DNA of 42,890 nt from Bacteroidales bacterium (lineage in GTDB: Bacteria > Bacteroidota > Bacteroidia > Bacteroidales > WCHB1-69). The notes under the pieces are model-generated. The model worked only from the letters and a program-made list of their open reading frames with translations, was not told where the DNA came from and ran no database searches. The stretch spans positions 1-42,890 of the forward strand of contig JAIKYR010000116.1 in assembly GCA_024682995.1 (NCBI GenBank), read 5' to 3'. This document shows positions 24,694 through 33,979 of the stretch, one piece after another. The stretch's first letter is position 1; every line of letters starts with the position of its first letter. The position numbers and the translations under genes are program-made.

Positions 24694-26986
24694 TACGTGT
24701 CATGCGGACCATGCTGTAGTGGCAAAATGTGTAGGTGCTTCCCTGACCGTGGTGGCCACCCTGGTGCTCTTCCGCTTTTTTTTCGGGGCCGGGGCTTTAT
24801 CCAATGCATGCCATCTCCTGTTCTCGTCTCATTCGGAGGACATGATAAAGGACATTTATACCACCACGTTCCATACAAGGTATGACAGCACTTTCACCCA
24901 TTGCACAGCCATGTGTTACCCGTATGGTGAGCATTATACCTATACCGGCTTGCAAATTTTGGTCTCCGCTCCGTTGCAGCTGCTGCAGAAGATGGGCGTG
25001 CATGACGCATGGAAGGCCTGCCTGCCGCTGATCAACGTCTATGTCATTCTGTCTGTCATCCTGTGTTCTTTGTTTTTGTACCTGCTATTTCTCGAATTTA
25101 AGATACCGCCGATTCCCTCTGCTTTCGGGGCTGTTTTCATTACTTTCCTGATGCCGCAAATGATGCGTGTGGGCGGCCATCTCTCGCTGTCGTATCCGTG
25201 TGTCATCCCCATGGCCTTGTTCTTTATCGCGCGCCTCCATCGAACCCACCATTGGAAATGGTCTGTATGTTATGGCGTTCTACTGCTGACCAGTGCGTTG
25301 TCACACCCGTATTACATGGCCTTTTTGGCAGACATCTCCGTCTTTTATTTGGTTTGTATGCTGTTTACGTATAAAAAGAACCAGTGGACTGTTTGGCATT
25401 TGGGCTTGCATTTTATAATCCAGTTTGTCTTGCCGGTCATGCTGTTTTTCTCCCTCTCCTCTTGGGGTGATTCTGTTGTGGATAGAACATCCGTTGCAGA
25501 TGGAATGTTTTATTACCGAGCCCGGATGGAAGGACTCCTGTTGCCATTCCATAGGCTTTTTATGATTGGCCCCCTTCGGAGTATGGGTCTAACCCCCCCC
25601 GAATGGGAAACCCTTTCCTATATCGGTGTGGTAGCTCTTATTGCTTTCATAATATGGTTGTTACGTATTATATGGGATTTGATTCACCTTCGAGTAAACC
25701 ATCTTTTACGACCTACCGACAATCCGGTACTCAACATTTTTCTTTGGGCCTCAGTGCTGCTCACGCTTGTGGCAACGGTGCTGCCGGTCATCACGAAGAA
25801 TCATCCTGACATCGTCAATCATCTGTCGGCGTTAGCGCAGTTGCGCGCCATGGGTCGGTTGTTGTGGTTACCCTTTGTAACTCTCAATGTGCTAGCGGTT
25901 TGTTGGGTATGGGAATGGTCTGCAGGCTTCCGGAAAAAAGGGTATAGGGCTTTGACCCTTTTGTTGGTGTGTGTGGCGTACAGCTATGAAATATATGCAT
26001 ACGCTCCGCTGATGAACCATGTGGAACCCTATCCCCAATGGACGGATTATGATAATGAATTATCTGATAATCAATGGGTGAAAAAAATAAAACCTTCAGA
26101 TTATCAGGCTGTTCTCTCCTTGCCTGTTTTTCACGTGGGCTCCGAACATTATTCTCTGCTTGCGCAAGATGAGGCATTAAAGCTTAACACGTATGTTTCC
26201 TTCAAAACGGGACTTCCCCTTATTTGCTGTTATGGCTCACGTAGCTCTGTTTCAAGATCATACAACTGTATTGAACTTGCGTGGGAACCGTGGAAGGAGT
26301 ATAATATTATCCAAGATCTGCCCGATGACCGTCCTCTGCTTGTTGTTTCACTTCCGGATTATAATGTGTTGAACCAGAATGAAAAAAGGATTTTGAATTA
26401 TGCGGATTCTCTATTCTCCACGGAGAAATTCGTCTTGTACAGCATTCCCGTTTCCAAATTGCGCCAGCTGTGTAGGGATTATCAATTGGAAAGAAAGATG
26501 TTGTATGATAATGCTTTAAAAGACGATGTGCCCTATTATTTCAAAACATGGGATGAGAAAGACTCGGGGATGTTGGCGGCAATGTGCAATAAACCGGTTT
26601 CCCTGTATGATGATACCATCGACCCTGCTTGGGGTGACAGTGTGAATATATCATTCTGGATCCCAAATTATCTTGATGACTTGATGGGACGCAATATTGT
26701 TTCTATAATGGCCGTGACTGCTGACAGCAGTGAGGTCCAGTTGGCGTGGGGCAACACATACTATTTTGCCACCGCTGTGGATGGCAGGGCAGGATTGGTG
26801 TCCATACCGATACGTTTTCCGGAAAAGGCGGTTCGTCTGTGCGTTGAGGCGGGCAACAAGCGTCTGCCCACGCGGCAAGTCTCTTACGACAGGCTGCTCA
26901 TCGCCCCGCAGGGCAGGAACGTGGCCTTGCCGTATGTTCAACAAGGTGATACTATCAAGTTGCTGAACAACATTCCGTTGAGGTGA
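24659..26986 (+). CDS. Polytopic membrane protein, candidate GT-C/YfhO-like glycosyltransferase
   Basis: A 775-residue protein with about ten or more membrane helices in residues 24-450, followed by a soluble C-terminal part (about 460-775) expected outside the cytoplasm. After the first helix comes a loop with acidic and aromatic residues (around 58-95), as in GT-C enzymes that use lipid-linked sugars. The start overlaps the end of the DPM1/GtrB-like gene; Met codons at 24677 and 24680 are also possible. This coupling suggests a two-gene glycosylation module. No sequence motif proves the activity. Confidence 0.65.
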   Translation: MNRNNLMMNKADTCHADHAVVAKCVGASLTVVATLVLFRFFFGAGALSNACHLLFSSHSEDMIKDIYTTTFHTRYDSTFTHCTAMCYPYGEHYTYTGLQILVSAPLQLLQKMGVHDAWKACLPLINVYVILSVILCSLFLYLLFLEFKIPPIPSAFGAVFITFLMPQMMRVGGHLSLSYPCVIPMALFFIARLHRTHHWKWSVCYGVLLLTSALSHPYYMAFLADISVFYLVCMLFTYKKNQWTVWHLGLHFIIQFVLPVMLFFSLSSWGDSVVDRTSVADGMFYYRARMEGLLLPFHRLFMIGPLRSMGLTPPEWETLSYIGVVALIAFIIWLLRIIWDLIHLRVNHLLRPTDNPVLNIFLWASVLLTLVATVLPVITKNHPDIVNHLSALAQLRAMGRLLWLPFVTLNVLAVCWVWEWSAGFRKKGYRALTLLLVCVAYSYEIYAYAPLMNHVEPYPQWTDYDNELSDNQWVKKIKPSDYQAVLSLPVFHVGSEHYSLLAQDEALKLNTYVSFKTGLPLICCYGSRSSVSRSYNCIELAWEPWKEYNIIQDLPDDRPLLVVSLPDYNVLNQNEKRILNYADSLFSTEKFVLYSIPVSKLRQLCRDYQLERKMLYDNALKDDVPYYFKTWDEKDSGMLAAMCNKPVSLYDDTIDPAWGDSVNISFWIPNYLDDLMGRNIVSIMAVTADSSEVQLAWGNTYYFATAVDGRAGLVSIPIRFPEKAVRLCVEAGNKRLPTRQVSYDRLLIAPQGRNVALPYVQQGDTIKLLNNIPLR

Positions 26987-27010
26987 TCAGTAACGACCAA
27001 TTCCCAACAC

Positions 27011-27802
27011 TTAATAATGCCTGAGCTCATCCTGCCCGAAATGAAAAACGGAGACTCTGATGTTGTGCTCGTCCCCGTCCAGCAAGAACCATGGATTTCG
27101 GATAGGGTGGGTGGCGTTGCGCAGGATGTGGATCTCCCGGGCGGGTGTGTTGCCCTCCGCGCACATGATGGCAATCTTCCCGGCTCTGTTTTTGGCCACA
27201 TCCACCACGATCAGGGCGTGGCCGTATTGATGACCGTCGCGCGCGGGATAGACTAGCACATCGCCCGGCTGCACCTCTAGGATGGCCCTGGGCTCCGTCT
27301 CGTGATATAGCGAGAAGGTATTGCACACCCCATAGATTTTTTTTAGATACTGCTCGAACGCCTCTCTGTTTTTGCCTCCCTGATACTGCAAATTCTGGCG
27401 ATTAACATCGGTGAAATGGATGTCCGTGTATCGTCCTTTCTTGTACAGATATTCAGCCCGGAGCCGCATTGTGACGTCCGCGCACTGCTCGGCGTTGGAT
27501 AGTAGAGGCATGTCCACCACTGCTGTGGAGAGCCATTGGTAGTTGGCATCCCCGCCGGTGTAAAGCTGTACTTTGCTCCCTTTGGGCTTCAACGGCAATG
27601 CGCGAAGAAAGGAGGTGTAGTCGCCCGCCTGCGCCGCCACGCGTTTGTACCCGATGGGCGCGGGGATGTCGCCCACGCACGTGGCGTTCCACCTGTTGCT
27701 GGCCTGCGAGGATTTCATCCACCAAACCCAAACGCCTCCCGCCAGCACAATGGCGAGGAGCACAAGTAGAAGTACTATCCGTAGAGGCGACGATTTTCTC
27801 AT
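27011..27802 (-). CDS. DUF4846 family exported protein
   Basis: The 263-residue protein has a basic N-terminus and a membrane segment (about 8-28), then a globular domain that matches my memory of DUF4846: PIGYKRVAAQAGDYTSFLRALPLKPKG, a YNYQWLST-like region, and the C-terminal VQPGDVLVYPARDGHQYGHALIVVDVA. The GDVL...GHALIV pattern recalls papain-like (NlpC/CHAP-type) folds with a possible His, but no catalytic Cys can be assigned. Its ATG overlaps the stop of the upstream gene by 4 nt, so they are translationally coupled. Function unknown. Confidence 0.8.
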   Translation of the reverse strand: MRKSSPLRIVLLLVLLAIVLAGGVWVWWMKSSQASNRWNATCVGDIPAPIGYKRVAAQAGDYTSFLRALPLKPKGSKVQLYTGGDANYQWLSTAVVDMPLLSNAEQCADVTMRLRAEYLYKKGRYTDIHFTDVNRQNLQYQGGKNREAFEQYLKKIYGVCNTFSLYHETEPRAILEVQPGDVLVYPARDGHQYGHALIVVDVAKNRAGKIAIMCAEGNTPAREIHILRNATHPIRNPWFLLDGDEHNIRVSVFHFGQDELRHY

Positions 27803-28884
27803 TTTTCCCGTCCGTATTTTTTATGCAGTTCGTCGAAGTATTGGTCGGGATTAAGTTCGTATGCTCGGTCAAAACTCTCTCCAAAGTAAAGGCTGTACCG
27901 GCCCATACCTTTATAAAAATCTTCAGGTGGGTTATTAGGATGATTTTTGATCATCTCAAAAGTTTGCTCTATCATATCCAAAGCCCATGGCGAGCGATAT
28001 GCCATCAAGGCTGAGAAGAAGTATCGCGAACGGGATGTGTTATGTAGTAATATGGGATATAAAAAAGAGTCTCTGATTTCTGACAACAATGGTTTGAACT
28101 GTTCGTGCGGCCATTCGGCGACAGCCAACAAGGCACACTCGGTCAAATTCCTTTTTTGATAATGATAATCTACGCCAGCACTTTTCGAAGTCGTGTACCA
28201 ATAATAGATCCAGTCGTCATCGGATAGCCTATATTTACGCAGGTTCTCCAGTACATAAACCGTATCCTCTTCTCGTTGGAATCGTGCCAAAGCGATAAGC
28301 GCATCGCCATCGTGCTCTTCTACATACATTCTTTTTACTATTGAATAATATTGGTTCTCAGCAGGCAGGGATTCCAGGAGTTTGGCTCTTCTTTTAAGAT
28401 GTCTTAAATCTGGGGCGAAAAGCAACGAGTCAACGAGGCGAAGGGAGTCCTGCTCGGAAACTAAATTGTTTTTAAAGAGTTCCTCTATCAGGAAGTTGGC
28501 TACATTGTCATGCTCGCAAACATCACCGTAGCATATTAAAAACGAATTCTTGTTATGGAGAATGTCGAAAACCAAAGGTATAGCCAAATCACTCTTCCGT
28601 TCTATCAAAATTCTTCCTGCAATGGCTTTGACAACGGATGAAGTATTTTCTCGAGCTATTTTGTTTAGTGTTTTATCATCAGCATGGCGCGCCAGAGTTT
28701 GTGTATGAACCCAGCATCTTGGAACGTTGTCCCAACCGTCAGTCCCCAAATAACACACATAATTGTATTTCCGAATGCTGTCAATGGCTTCGTTCACTGT
28801 GTTTATTTCTTGTGCCACCAACGGACTGGCCGCGCATAACAGCCTAAGGTGTAGGACGATGATGAGGGGAGCGTTGGGTTTCAT
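27799..28884 (-). CDS. Unrecognised exported protein, helical-repeat-like
   Basis: The 361-residue protein has a signal peptide (about residues 1-25, cleavage near ValAlaGlnGlu). The rest is mainly alpha-helical with recurring Leu/Ala-rich helices, which suggests an alpha-solenoid, though no repeat consensus is clear. Three Cys appear early in the mature part. The gene begins 9 nt after the ettA stop and overlaps the DUF4846 gene by 4 nt, so the three form one operon. No family recognised. A/T content is higher than in ettA. Confidence 0.7.
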   Translation of the reverse strand: MKPNAPLIIVLHLRLLCAASPLVAQEINTVNEAIDSIRKYNYVCYLGTDGWDNVPRCWVHTQTLARHADDKTLNKIARENTSSVVKAIAGRILIERKSDLAIPLVFDILHNKNSFLICYGDVCEHDNVANFLIEELFKNNLVSEQDSLRLVDSLLFAPDLRHLKRRAKLLESLPAENQYYSIVKRMYVEEHDGDALIALARFQREEDTVYVLENLRKYRLSDDDWIYYWYTTSKSAGVDYHYQKRNLTECALLAVAEWPHEQFKPLLSEIRDSFLYPILLHNTSRSRYFFSALMAYRSPWALDMIEQTFEMIKNHPNNPPEDFYKGMGRYSLYFGESFDRAYELNPDQYFDELHKKYGREK

Positions 28885-28893
28885 CAGAATGTC

Positions 28894-30573
28894 TTATATC
28901 ACCGTAATCTTTTTATACCGAATACGTTTCGGTGTAACATTGCCTAAACGCATTTTCTTGTTCTCCTCGTATTCTGTGTAGCTGCCCTCGTAGAAATAGA
29001 CCTGCGAATCGCCCTCGAAGGCGAGGATGTGTGTGCAGATACGGTCCAGGAACCAGCGGTCGTGGCTGATGATGACGGCGCAGCCCGCGAAGTTCTCCAA
29101 ACCCTCCTCCAGGGCGCGCAACGTGTTGACGTCGATGTCGTTGGTCGGCTCGTCCAGGAGCAATACGTTGGCCTCCGACTTGAGGGTGAGGGCCAGGTGC
29201 AGACGGTTGCGTTCGCCGCCGGAGAGCACGCCGGCCTTCTTGTTTTGTTCGGTGCCGCTGAAGTTGAAGCGCGACAGGTAGGCCCGCGAGTTGATGAGCC
29301 GTCCGCCCATCATAATCTGCTCGTTGCCTTCCGAGACTACCTCCCAGACGCTCTTCTCCGGGTCGATGACGGTGTGTTGCTGGTCGATATAGCCCACCTT
29401 GACGGTTTCGCCCACCTTGAAGTCGCCGCTGTCGGGCGTGTCCAACCCCATAATGAGACGGAAGAGGGTGGTCTTGCCGGCGCCGTTGGGCCCGATGACA
29501 CCCACGATGCCGTTGGGCGGCAGGTTGAAGTTGAGGTCGTCAAACAAGAGCTTGTCACCGAAAGCCTTGCGCACGTGCTGGGCCTCGATGACATTGTTGC
29601 CCAAGCGCGGACCGTTGGGAATGAAGATCTGCAAGGTCTCTTCTTTCTCTTTCACGTCTTCGTTGAGCAGTTTGTCGTAGGCGTTCAAACGGGCCTTCGA
29701 CTTGGCGTGACGTGCCTTCGGGGCCATGCGTACCCACTCCAGCTCGCGCTCCAGTGTCTTCATGCGCTTGCTCTCCTGCTTCTGTTCCAAGGCTAAGCGG
29801 TTCGACTTCTGCTCCAGCCAGGAACTGTAGTTGCCTTGCCAGGGAATGCCTTCGCCACGGTCCAGTTCAAGAATCCAGCCAGCTACATGGTCAAGGAAGT
29901 AGCGGTCGTGGGTCACGGCGATGACGGTGCCCTTATATTGTTGCAAATGAGCCTCTAACCATTCCACGGATTCCGCATCCAAGTGGTTGGTGGGCTCGTC
30001 AAGCAGAAGGATGTCCGGCTCGGTGAGGAGCAGGCGGCACAAGGCCACACGACGACGTTCGCCACCAGAGAGGTTCTTCACGGGCGTGTCACCGTCGGGA
30101 CAGCGCAGGGCATCCATGGCACGCTCCAGCTTGGAGTCCAGTTCCCAGGCATCGTATTGGTCGATGAGTTCGGTGAGTTCGCCCTGCCGCTCGATGAGCT
30201 TGTTCATTTCATCGTCGCTCATCGGCTCGGCGAATTTCATGTTCACCTCCTCATATTCTTTTAAAACATCCACAATCTTTTGCACGCCCTGCTGCACCAC
30301 CTCCTTGACGGTGAGGTTGTCGTCCAGCTGAGGTTCCTGCGGCAGATAGCCCACGGAATAGCCCGGCGAGAAGACCACCTCGCCCTGGTACGATTTGTCG
30401 ATGCCGGCGATGATCTTTAGCAACGTCGATTTGCCTGCGCCGTTGAGACCCAACACGCCGATTTTCGCTCCGTAGAAGAAGGAGAGGTAGATGTTTTTGA
30501 GGATTTGTCTTTGCGGTGGAATCGTCTTACTGACGTTCACCATCGAAAATATGATTTTCTTGTCGTCTGCCAT
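28894..30573 (-). CDS. ettA: ABC-F protein, energy-dependent translational throttle EttA
   Basis: A cytosolic ribosome-binding ATPase that gates the first elongation steps according to the ADP/ATP ratio. The 559-residue length and the architecture fit EttA: first ABC domain with GLNGAGKST (42-50) and LSGGERRRVALCRLLL, an arm insertion, the basic linker rich in Arg/Lys between domains, and a second ABC domain with GPNGAGKTT and LSGGERNRLHLAL; both Walker B regions read LLLDEPTN. There are no membrane segments. A heptamer array begins 5 bp upstream of the start codon. No TAnnTTTG box was found in the 107-bp spacer, so it may be read from the upstream lyase gene. Confidence 0.93.
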   Translation of the reverse strand: MADDKKIIFSMVNVSKTIPPQRQILKNIYLSFFYGAKIGVLGLNGAGKSTLLKIIAGIDKSYQGEVVFSPGYSVGYLPQEPQLDDNLTVKEVVQQGVQKIVDVLKEYEEVNMKFAEPMSDDEMNKLIERQGELTELIDQYDAWELDSKLERAMDALRCPDGDTPVKNLSGGERRRVALCRLLLTEPDILLLDEPTNHLDAESVEWLEAHLQQYKGTVIAVTHDRYFLDHVAGWILELDRGEGIPWQGNYSSWLEQKSNRLALEQKQESKRMKTLERELEWVRMAPKARHAKSKARLNAYDKLLNEDVKEKEETLQIFIPNGPRLGNNVIEAQHVRKAFGDKLLFDDLNFNLPPNGIVGVIGPNGAGKTTLFRLIMGLDTPDSGDFKVGETVKVGYIDQQHTVIDPEKSVWEVVSEGNEQIMMGGRLINSRAYLSRFNFSGTEQNKKAGVLSGGERNRLHLALTLKSEANVLLLDEPTNDIDVNTLRALEEGLENFAGCAVIISHDRWFLDRICTHILAFEGDSQVYFYEGSYTEYEENKKMRLGNVTPKRIRYKKITVI

Positions 30574-30578
30574 GATTT

Positions 30579-30613
30579 ACAATTAATAATGAACAATTAA
30601 TAATTAAAAATTA
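30579..30613. repeat. Heptamer array in the ettA leader
   Basis: Five 7-bp units: ACAATTA, ATAATGA, ACAATTA, ATAATTA, AAAATTA. They lie 5 bp upstream of the ettA start codon, between two genes in the same direction. Unit sequence and orientation match the left arm at 15729-15770. No opposing arm is seen here. Confidence 0.75.
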
Positions 30614-30680
30614 GTGGTTTTAAAGTTGGAAAGAATGTAAATAATAACGTTCATAGTCTCTTAACTTCTACGCCGAATAG

Positions 30681-31853
30681 CTAACATTCACCTTTAAGGT
30701 TTCGAATCCGTTCCAACGCTTCCCGTACGTTGGCGCGTGGGGTGCCGATGTTCATGCGCATGAAGCCTTCGCCGTCGGGACCGTAGTCCATGCCGCTGTT
30801 GAGTCCCACCTTGGCTTTGCGAATGAGCAGGTCCACCAGCTCTTTGTGGGGCAGGTTCCAAGCTCGGAAGTCGAGCCAGAGCAGGAAGGAGGCTTCGGGG
30901 CGCATCATCTTGATTTCCGGAAGGTTCTGTTGCAGATATTGTTCGGTGAAGTCAATGTTGCCGACCAGATATTCAAGCAGTTGCCGCCGCCATTCCTCGC
31001 CCTTTGAGAAGGCGGCGTCGGCGGCCACGTAGGCGAACAGCGTGCCCAACGAGAGCTCGTTGGCATCCAGAAAGCCGAAGAACTGCTTCTTGATGTCGGC
31101 GTCCGGCACGTAGCACACGGAGGAGGCCAGCCCCGCCATGTTGAAGGTCTTGCTCGGCGCGATGAAGGTGATGGAGTTGTGCAGTGCCTCTTCCGAGACG
31201 GTGGAGAAGGAGGTGTGTGTGAAGCCGGGCAGGGTGAGGTCGGCATGGATCTCGTCGGCGATGACGAGCACGTGCTGGCGGTGGCAGATGTCGGCGATCT
31301 GGCGCAGCTCTTCCGGCGACCAGACCGTGCCGCCAGGGTTGTGCGGGTTGGCGAGGATCATCACCTTGCAGTCTTTGGCCTTCTCTTCCAGATCGTTGTA
31401 GTCGATGGCGAAGCGCCCGTTGACGGTTTTCAGCGGACTGCTCACGAACACGCGGCCGCTGCGGTGCGGCACGTTGATGAAGGGCGGATACACGGGCGTG
31501 GTGATGAGCACTTTGTCGCCGGGGTTGGTGAAGGCCTGCAGCACGAAGGCGATGCCTTGCACGATGCCGGGGATGAAGTGGATGTTTTTCCACCGGGTTT
31601 CAAGGTGGTAATGTTCCCGCATCCAGTTGAGTACGGCCATCTTGTAGTGCTCCGGCGCGAAGGTGTAGCCGAAGACCTCGTGACTGCACCGCTCGCGCAC
31701 GGCGTTCACGATGAAGTCGGGTGTCCGGAAGTCCATGTCGGCCACCCACATGGGCAGCACATCGTCGGTGCCGAACACCTCGTTCAGCATGTCGTGTTTC
31801 ACGCAGCTGGTGCCGCGGCGGGGAACAATCTCGTCAAAGTTGTAAGTGGTCAT
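30681..31853 (-). CDS. MalY/PatB-family PLP-dependent lyase/aminotransferase
   Basis: Probable cystathionine beta-lyase of the MalY/PatB type, making homocysteine, pyruvate and ammonia, or a related C-S lyase. The 390-residue fold-type I protein starts with FDEIVPRRGTSCVKHD, contains LPMWVADMDFRTP, the Asn in ANPHNPGG, the Asp in VIADEIHADL, the PLP Lys in APSKTFNMAGL and the Arg in GFMRMNIGTPR. Family members vary in substrate, so the exact reaction is not settled. The promoter lies 21 nt upstream of the start. Confidence 0.9.
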   Translation of the reverse strand: MTTYNFDEIVPRRGTSCVKHDMLNEVFGTDDVLPMWVADMDFRTPDFIVNAVRERCSHEVFGYTFAPEHYKMAVLNWMREHYHLETRWKNIHFIPGIVQGIAFVLQAFTNPGDKVLITTPVYPPFINVPHRSGRVFVSSPLKTVNGRFAIDYNDLEEKAKDCKVMILANPHNPGGTVWSPEELRQIADICHRQHVLVIADEIHADLTLPGFTHTSFSTVSEEALHNSITFIAPSKTFNMAGLASSVCYVPDADIKKQFFGFLDANELSLGTLFAYVAADAAFSKGEEWRRQLLEYLVGNIDFTEQYLQQNLPEIKMMRPEASFLLWLDFRAWNLPHKELVDLLIRKAKVGLNSGMDYGPDGEGFMRMNIGTPRANVREALERIRNLKGEC

Positions 31854-31873
31854 CAGAATTGTTTTTGAGGTTG

Positions 31874-31881
31874 CAAAGGTA
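31874..31881 (-). promoter_or_regulatory. Promoter -7 box of the MalY-type gene
   Basis: TACCTTTG on the minus strand, 21 nt upstream of the start, back-to-back with the acyltransferase promoter. Confidence 0.68.
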
Positions 31882-31894
31882 GCGTTTTTTTTCT

Positions 31895-31902
31895 TATTTT
31901 TG
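31895..31902 (+). promoter_or_regulatory. Promoter -7 box of the acyltransferase gene
   Basis: TATTTTTG lies 14 nt before the acyltransferase ATG. The two divergent -7 boxes are only 13 bp apart, so the promoters overlap. Confidence 0.65.
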
Positions 31903-31915
31903 CGCCTTTTATATT

Positions 31916-33013
31916 ATGCTGGGTATTGAAACGGATCATAAACGGATTTTCGGGCTTGATTTCCTCCGAGCTGTGGCCATATTCCTTGTGGTGCATGGAC
32001 ATGGCGCTTCTCTTTTGTTGGATACCCGTCTCTCGTTTCTGACAAAAATACCTCTTCCGGATGTGGTGGATATCTTTTTTGTGTTGACGGGCTTCCTTAT
32101 CGGCGGATCGTTTCTTTCTTATGCGGAAAAAAACACGGGTGTGGATATTCGGAAGACGTTGCGGTTTTATGTGCGCTCGGCCTTGCGCATTCTGCCCTAT
32201 TATTACTTGATTCTGATTGTGTATCTGATATTGGTGCATAATCAGTTGGTGCCAGGAAACACCGAATCCTCGCCCGTCTGGCAATTTGCCACTTTTACGC
32301 AAAACCTGTTCACTCCATTCTGCGATTTCTATTGGGAGTCTTGGTGTTTGCCGATACAATGGTGGTTTTATATGTTTTTCCCGCTGCTCATGACGCTTTT
32401 CTCCGGACACTTCGGCTCGCGCCGTCTGGTTCCTGTCATCTGTGCTGGATTCATTTCCGTATCTATCCTGTTCCGAATCTTGGTTTCTGGCCACGCTACG
32501 GATTTGTTTGGGTGGGATGTCTGGATTCGGAGGACGGTGGCCTCGCGTTGTGATGCCGTCTATATCGGTGTGTTGGCCGCATGGGTGCAGATGTATGCGC
32601 CTGATGTGTGGCGGCGTCACGCTTTGAAAAGCTTGCTGGTGGGTTTGGCCTTGTTGGTGATGCTTGTCTTGATAACGCAAAAACCGGGCACCATTTTCAA
32701 GAATGTGTTCAGCTGTACGTTTCAAACGGTGTCATTTGCGATGCTGCTTCCGTTTATGTCGTGCAAATCCAAGGCCCGCACGGCATGGGGCGGTTTTGTC
32801 TCGCATATAAGCGTGCTCTCGTTTGCAATGTATATGGTGAATCTGGTGGTGATGCAGCTTATATTGGCAAACTTCAATGAGTTGTTCCATCAATGGGGCG
32901 CTTGGGGTTACGTGGTCTATTGGATGATAGTCCTCGTTTTATCCTATTTGCTGTATATGATGGTGGAAAAACCGTTTATGAAACTTAGAACACGAGTGTC
33001 TTTATTTGGATAA
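31916..33013 (+). CDS. Acyltransferase-3 family membrane protein (OafA-like)
   Basis: Predicted inner-membrane O-acyltransferase that modifies surface glycans. The 365-residue protein begins with the family motif GLDFLRAVAIFLVVHGHG, including the catalytic-type His, and has about ten hydrophobic segments. The segment FVLTGFLIGGSFL and the WCLPIQWWFYMFFPLL region are typical. It ends in a basic cytoplasmic tail. The substrate cannot be read from the sequence. It is followed 30 nt later by ddh, possibly on the same transcript. Confidence 0.9.
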   Translation: MLGIETDHKRIFGLDFLRAVAIFLVVHGHGASLLLDTRLSFLTKIPLPDVVDIFFVLTGFLIGGSFLSYAEKNTGVDIRKTLRFYVRSALRILPYYYLILIVYLILVHNQLVPGNTESSPVWQFATFTQNLFTPFCDFYWESWCLPIQWWFYMFFPLLMTLFSGHFGSRRLVPVICAGFISVSILFRILVSGHATDLFGWDVWIRRTVASRCDAVYIGVLAAWVQMYAPDVWRRHALKSLLVGLALLVMLVLITQKPGTIFKNVFSCTFQTVSFAMLLPFMSCKSKARTAWGGFVSHISVLSFAMYMVNLVVMQLILANFNELFHQWGAWGYVVYWMIVLVLSYLLYMMVEKPFMKLRTRVSLFG

Positions 33014-33043
33014 TTTTTTTATAACTTATTAAAATACAATAAA

Positions 33044-33904
33044 ATGCAAACAAGAATCGCCATTTTAGGATACGGCAACATTGGAAAGGCCGTGGAACAG
33101 GCCGTTTTGGCCGCTGACGACATGAAGTTGGCCGGCATTTACCATCATAATGACAATCTTGACGCCATTGATGCGGATGTGGCGGCACTCTGTACGCCCA
33201 CCCGTGAGGTGCCGGCATTTGCAGAGAAACTGCTGGCCCGCGGCATCGCTACGGTGGACAGTTTCGACATCCACGGGCAGATTTTCGATCTGCGTACGCG
33301 TCTGATGCCCGTGGCGAAGGAACACCAGGCAGTCAGCATTATTGCTGCCGGCTGGGATCCCGGCTCCGACTCGGTGGTGCGCGCGCTCCTGCTGGCCCTC
33401 GCCCCCAAAGGCATCACCTACACCAACTTCGGTCCTGGACGCAGCATGGGTCATACCGTGGCCGCCAAGGCAATCCCCGGCGTGAAAGACGCCCTCTCCA
33501 TGACCATCCCGCTGGGCACGGGAATCCACCGCCGCATGGTCTATGTGGAGTTGGAGGCGGGTGCGGATTTTGCCACCGTGGAGAAACTGCTGCTGCAGGA
33601 CGACTACTTTGCCCATGACGAGACCCATGTCATCCCGGTGCCTTCCATAGATGCGCTCAATAATGTGGCGCATGGTGTGCACTTGACGCGCTCCGGTGTG
33701 AGCGGCGACACTCACAACCAGCGCTTCGAGTTCAACATGGAAATCAACAACCCGGCTCTTACGGGACAGGTGCTCGTGTCGTGTGCGCGTGCCGCCATGC
33801 GTATGCGTGAGGAACAGCATTACGGCGCCTTCACCATGATAGAAATACCGCCCATTTACCTCCTGCCCGGCGACGAGGAAATGTTGATTCGGACATTGGT
33901 GTAA
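33044..33904 (+). CDS. ddh: meso-Diaminopimelate D-dehydrogenase
   Basis: NADPH-dependent enzyme that makes meso-diaminopimelate from tetrahydrodipicolinate in one step, a shortcut for lysine and peptidoglycan synthesis. The 286-residue protein has a Rossmann start (ILGYGNIGKAV, 7-17), the conserved AAGWDPGSDSVVRAL, FGPGRSMGHTVAAK, and LTRSGVSGDTHNQRFEF. Length is slightly short of the roughly 300 norm. It lies downstream of an acyltransferase gene and upstream of an independent promoter. Confidence 0.95.
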   Translation: MQTRIAILGYGNIGKAVEQAVLAADDMKLAGIYHHNDNLDAIDADVAALCTPTREVPAFAEKLLARGIATVDSFDIHGQIFDLRTRLMPVAKEHQAVSIIAAGWDPGSDSVVRALLLALAPKGITYTNFGPGRSMGHTVAAKAIPGVKDALSMTIPLGTGIHRRMVYVELEAGADFATVEKLLLQDDYFAHDETHVIPVPSIDALNNVAHGVHLTRSGVSGDTHNQRFEFNMEINNPALTGQVLVSCARAAMRMREEQHYGAFTMIEIPPIYLLPGDEEMLIRTLV

Positions 33905-33957
33905 GGACGGAGAATTCGTGGAATGGAGATTTTGTGTCGGGATGTCTGAAAAATGAC

Positions 33958-33965
33958 TATCTTTG
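33958..33965 (+). promoter_or_regulatory. Promoter -7 box of the HerA-like gene
   Basis: TATCTTTG, 14 nt before the ATG at 33980. It probably drives the run of five closely spaced genes up to recO. Confidence 0.7.
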
Positions 33966-33979
33966 CACGATAATAAAAA

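Noticed and set aside
26987..27010. Start of another heptamer array (a single GTGATCA at a gene end)
   Set aside because: Only one unit matches the rpsD-rpoA heptamer; the next bases do not keep the period.
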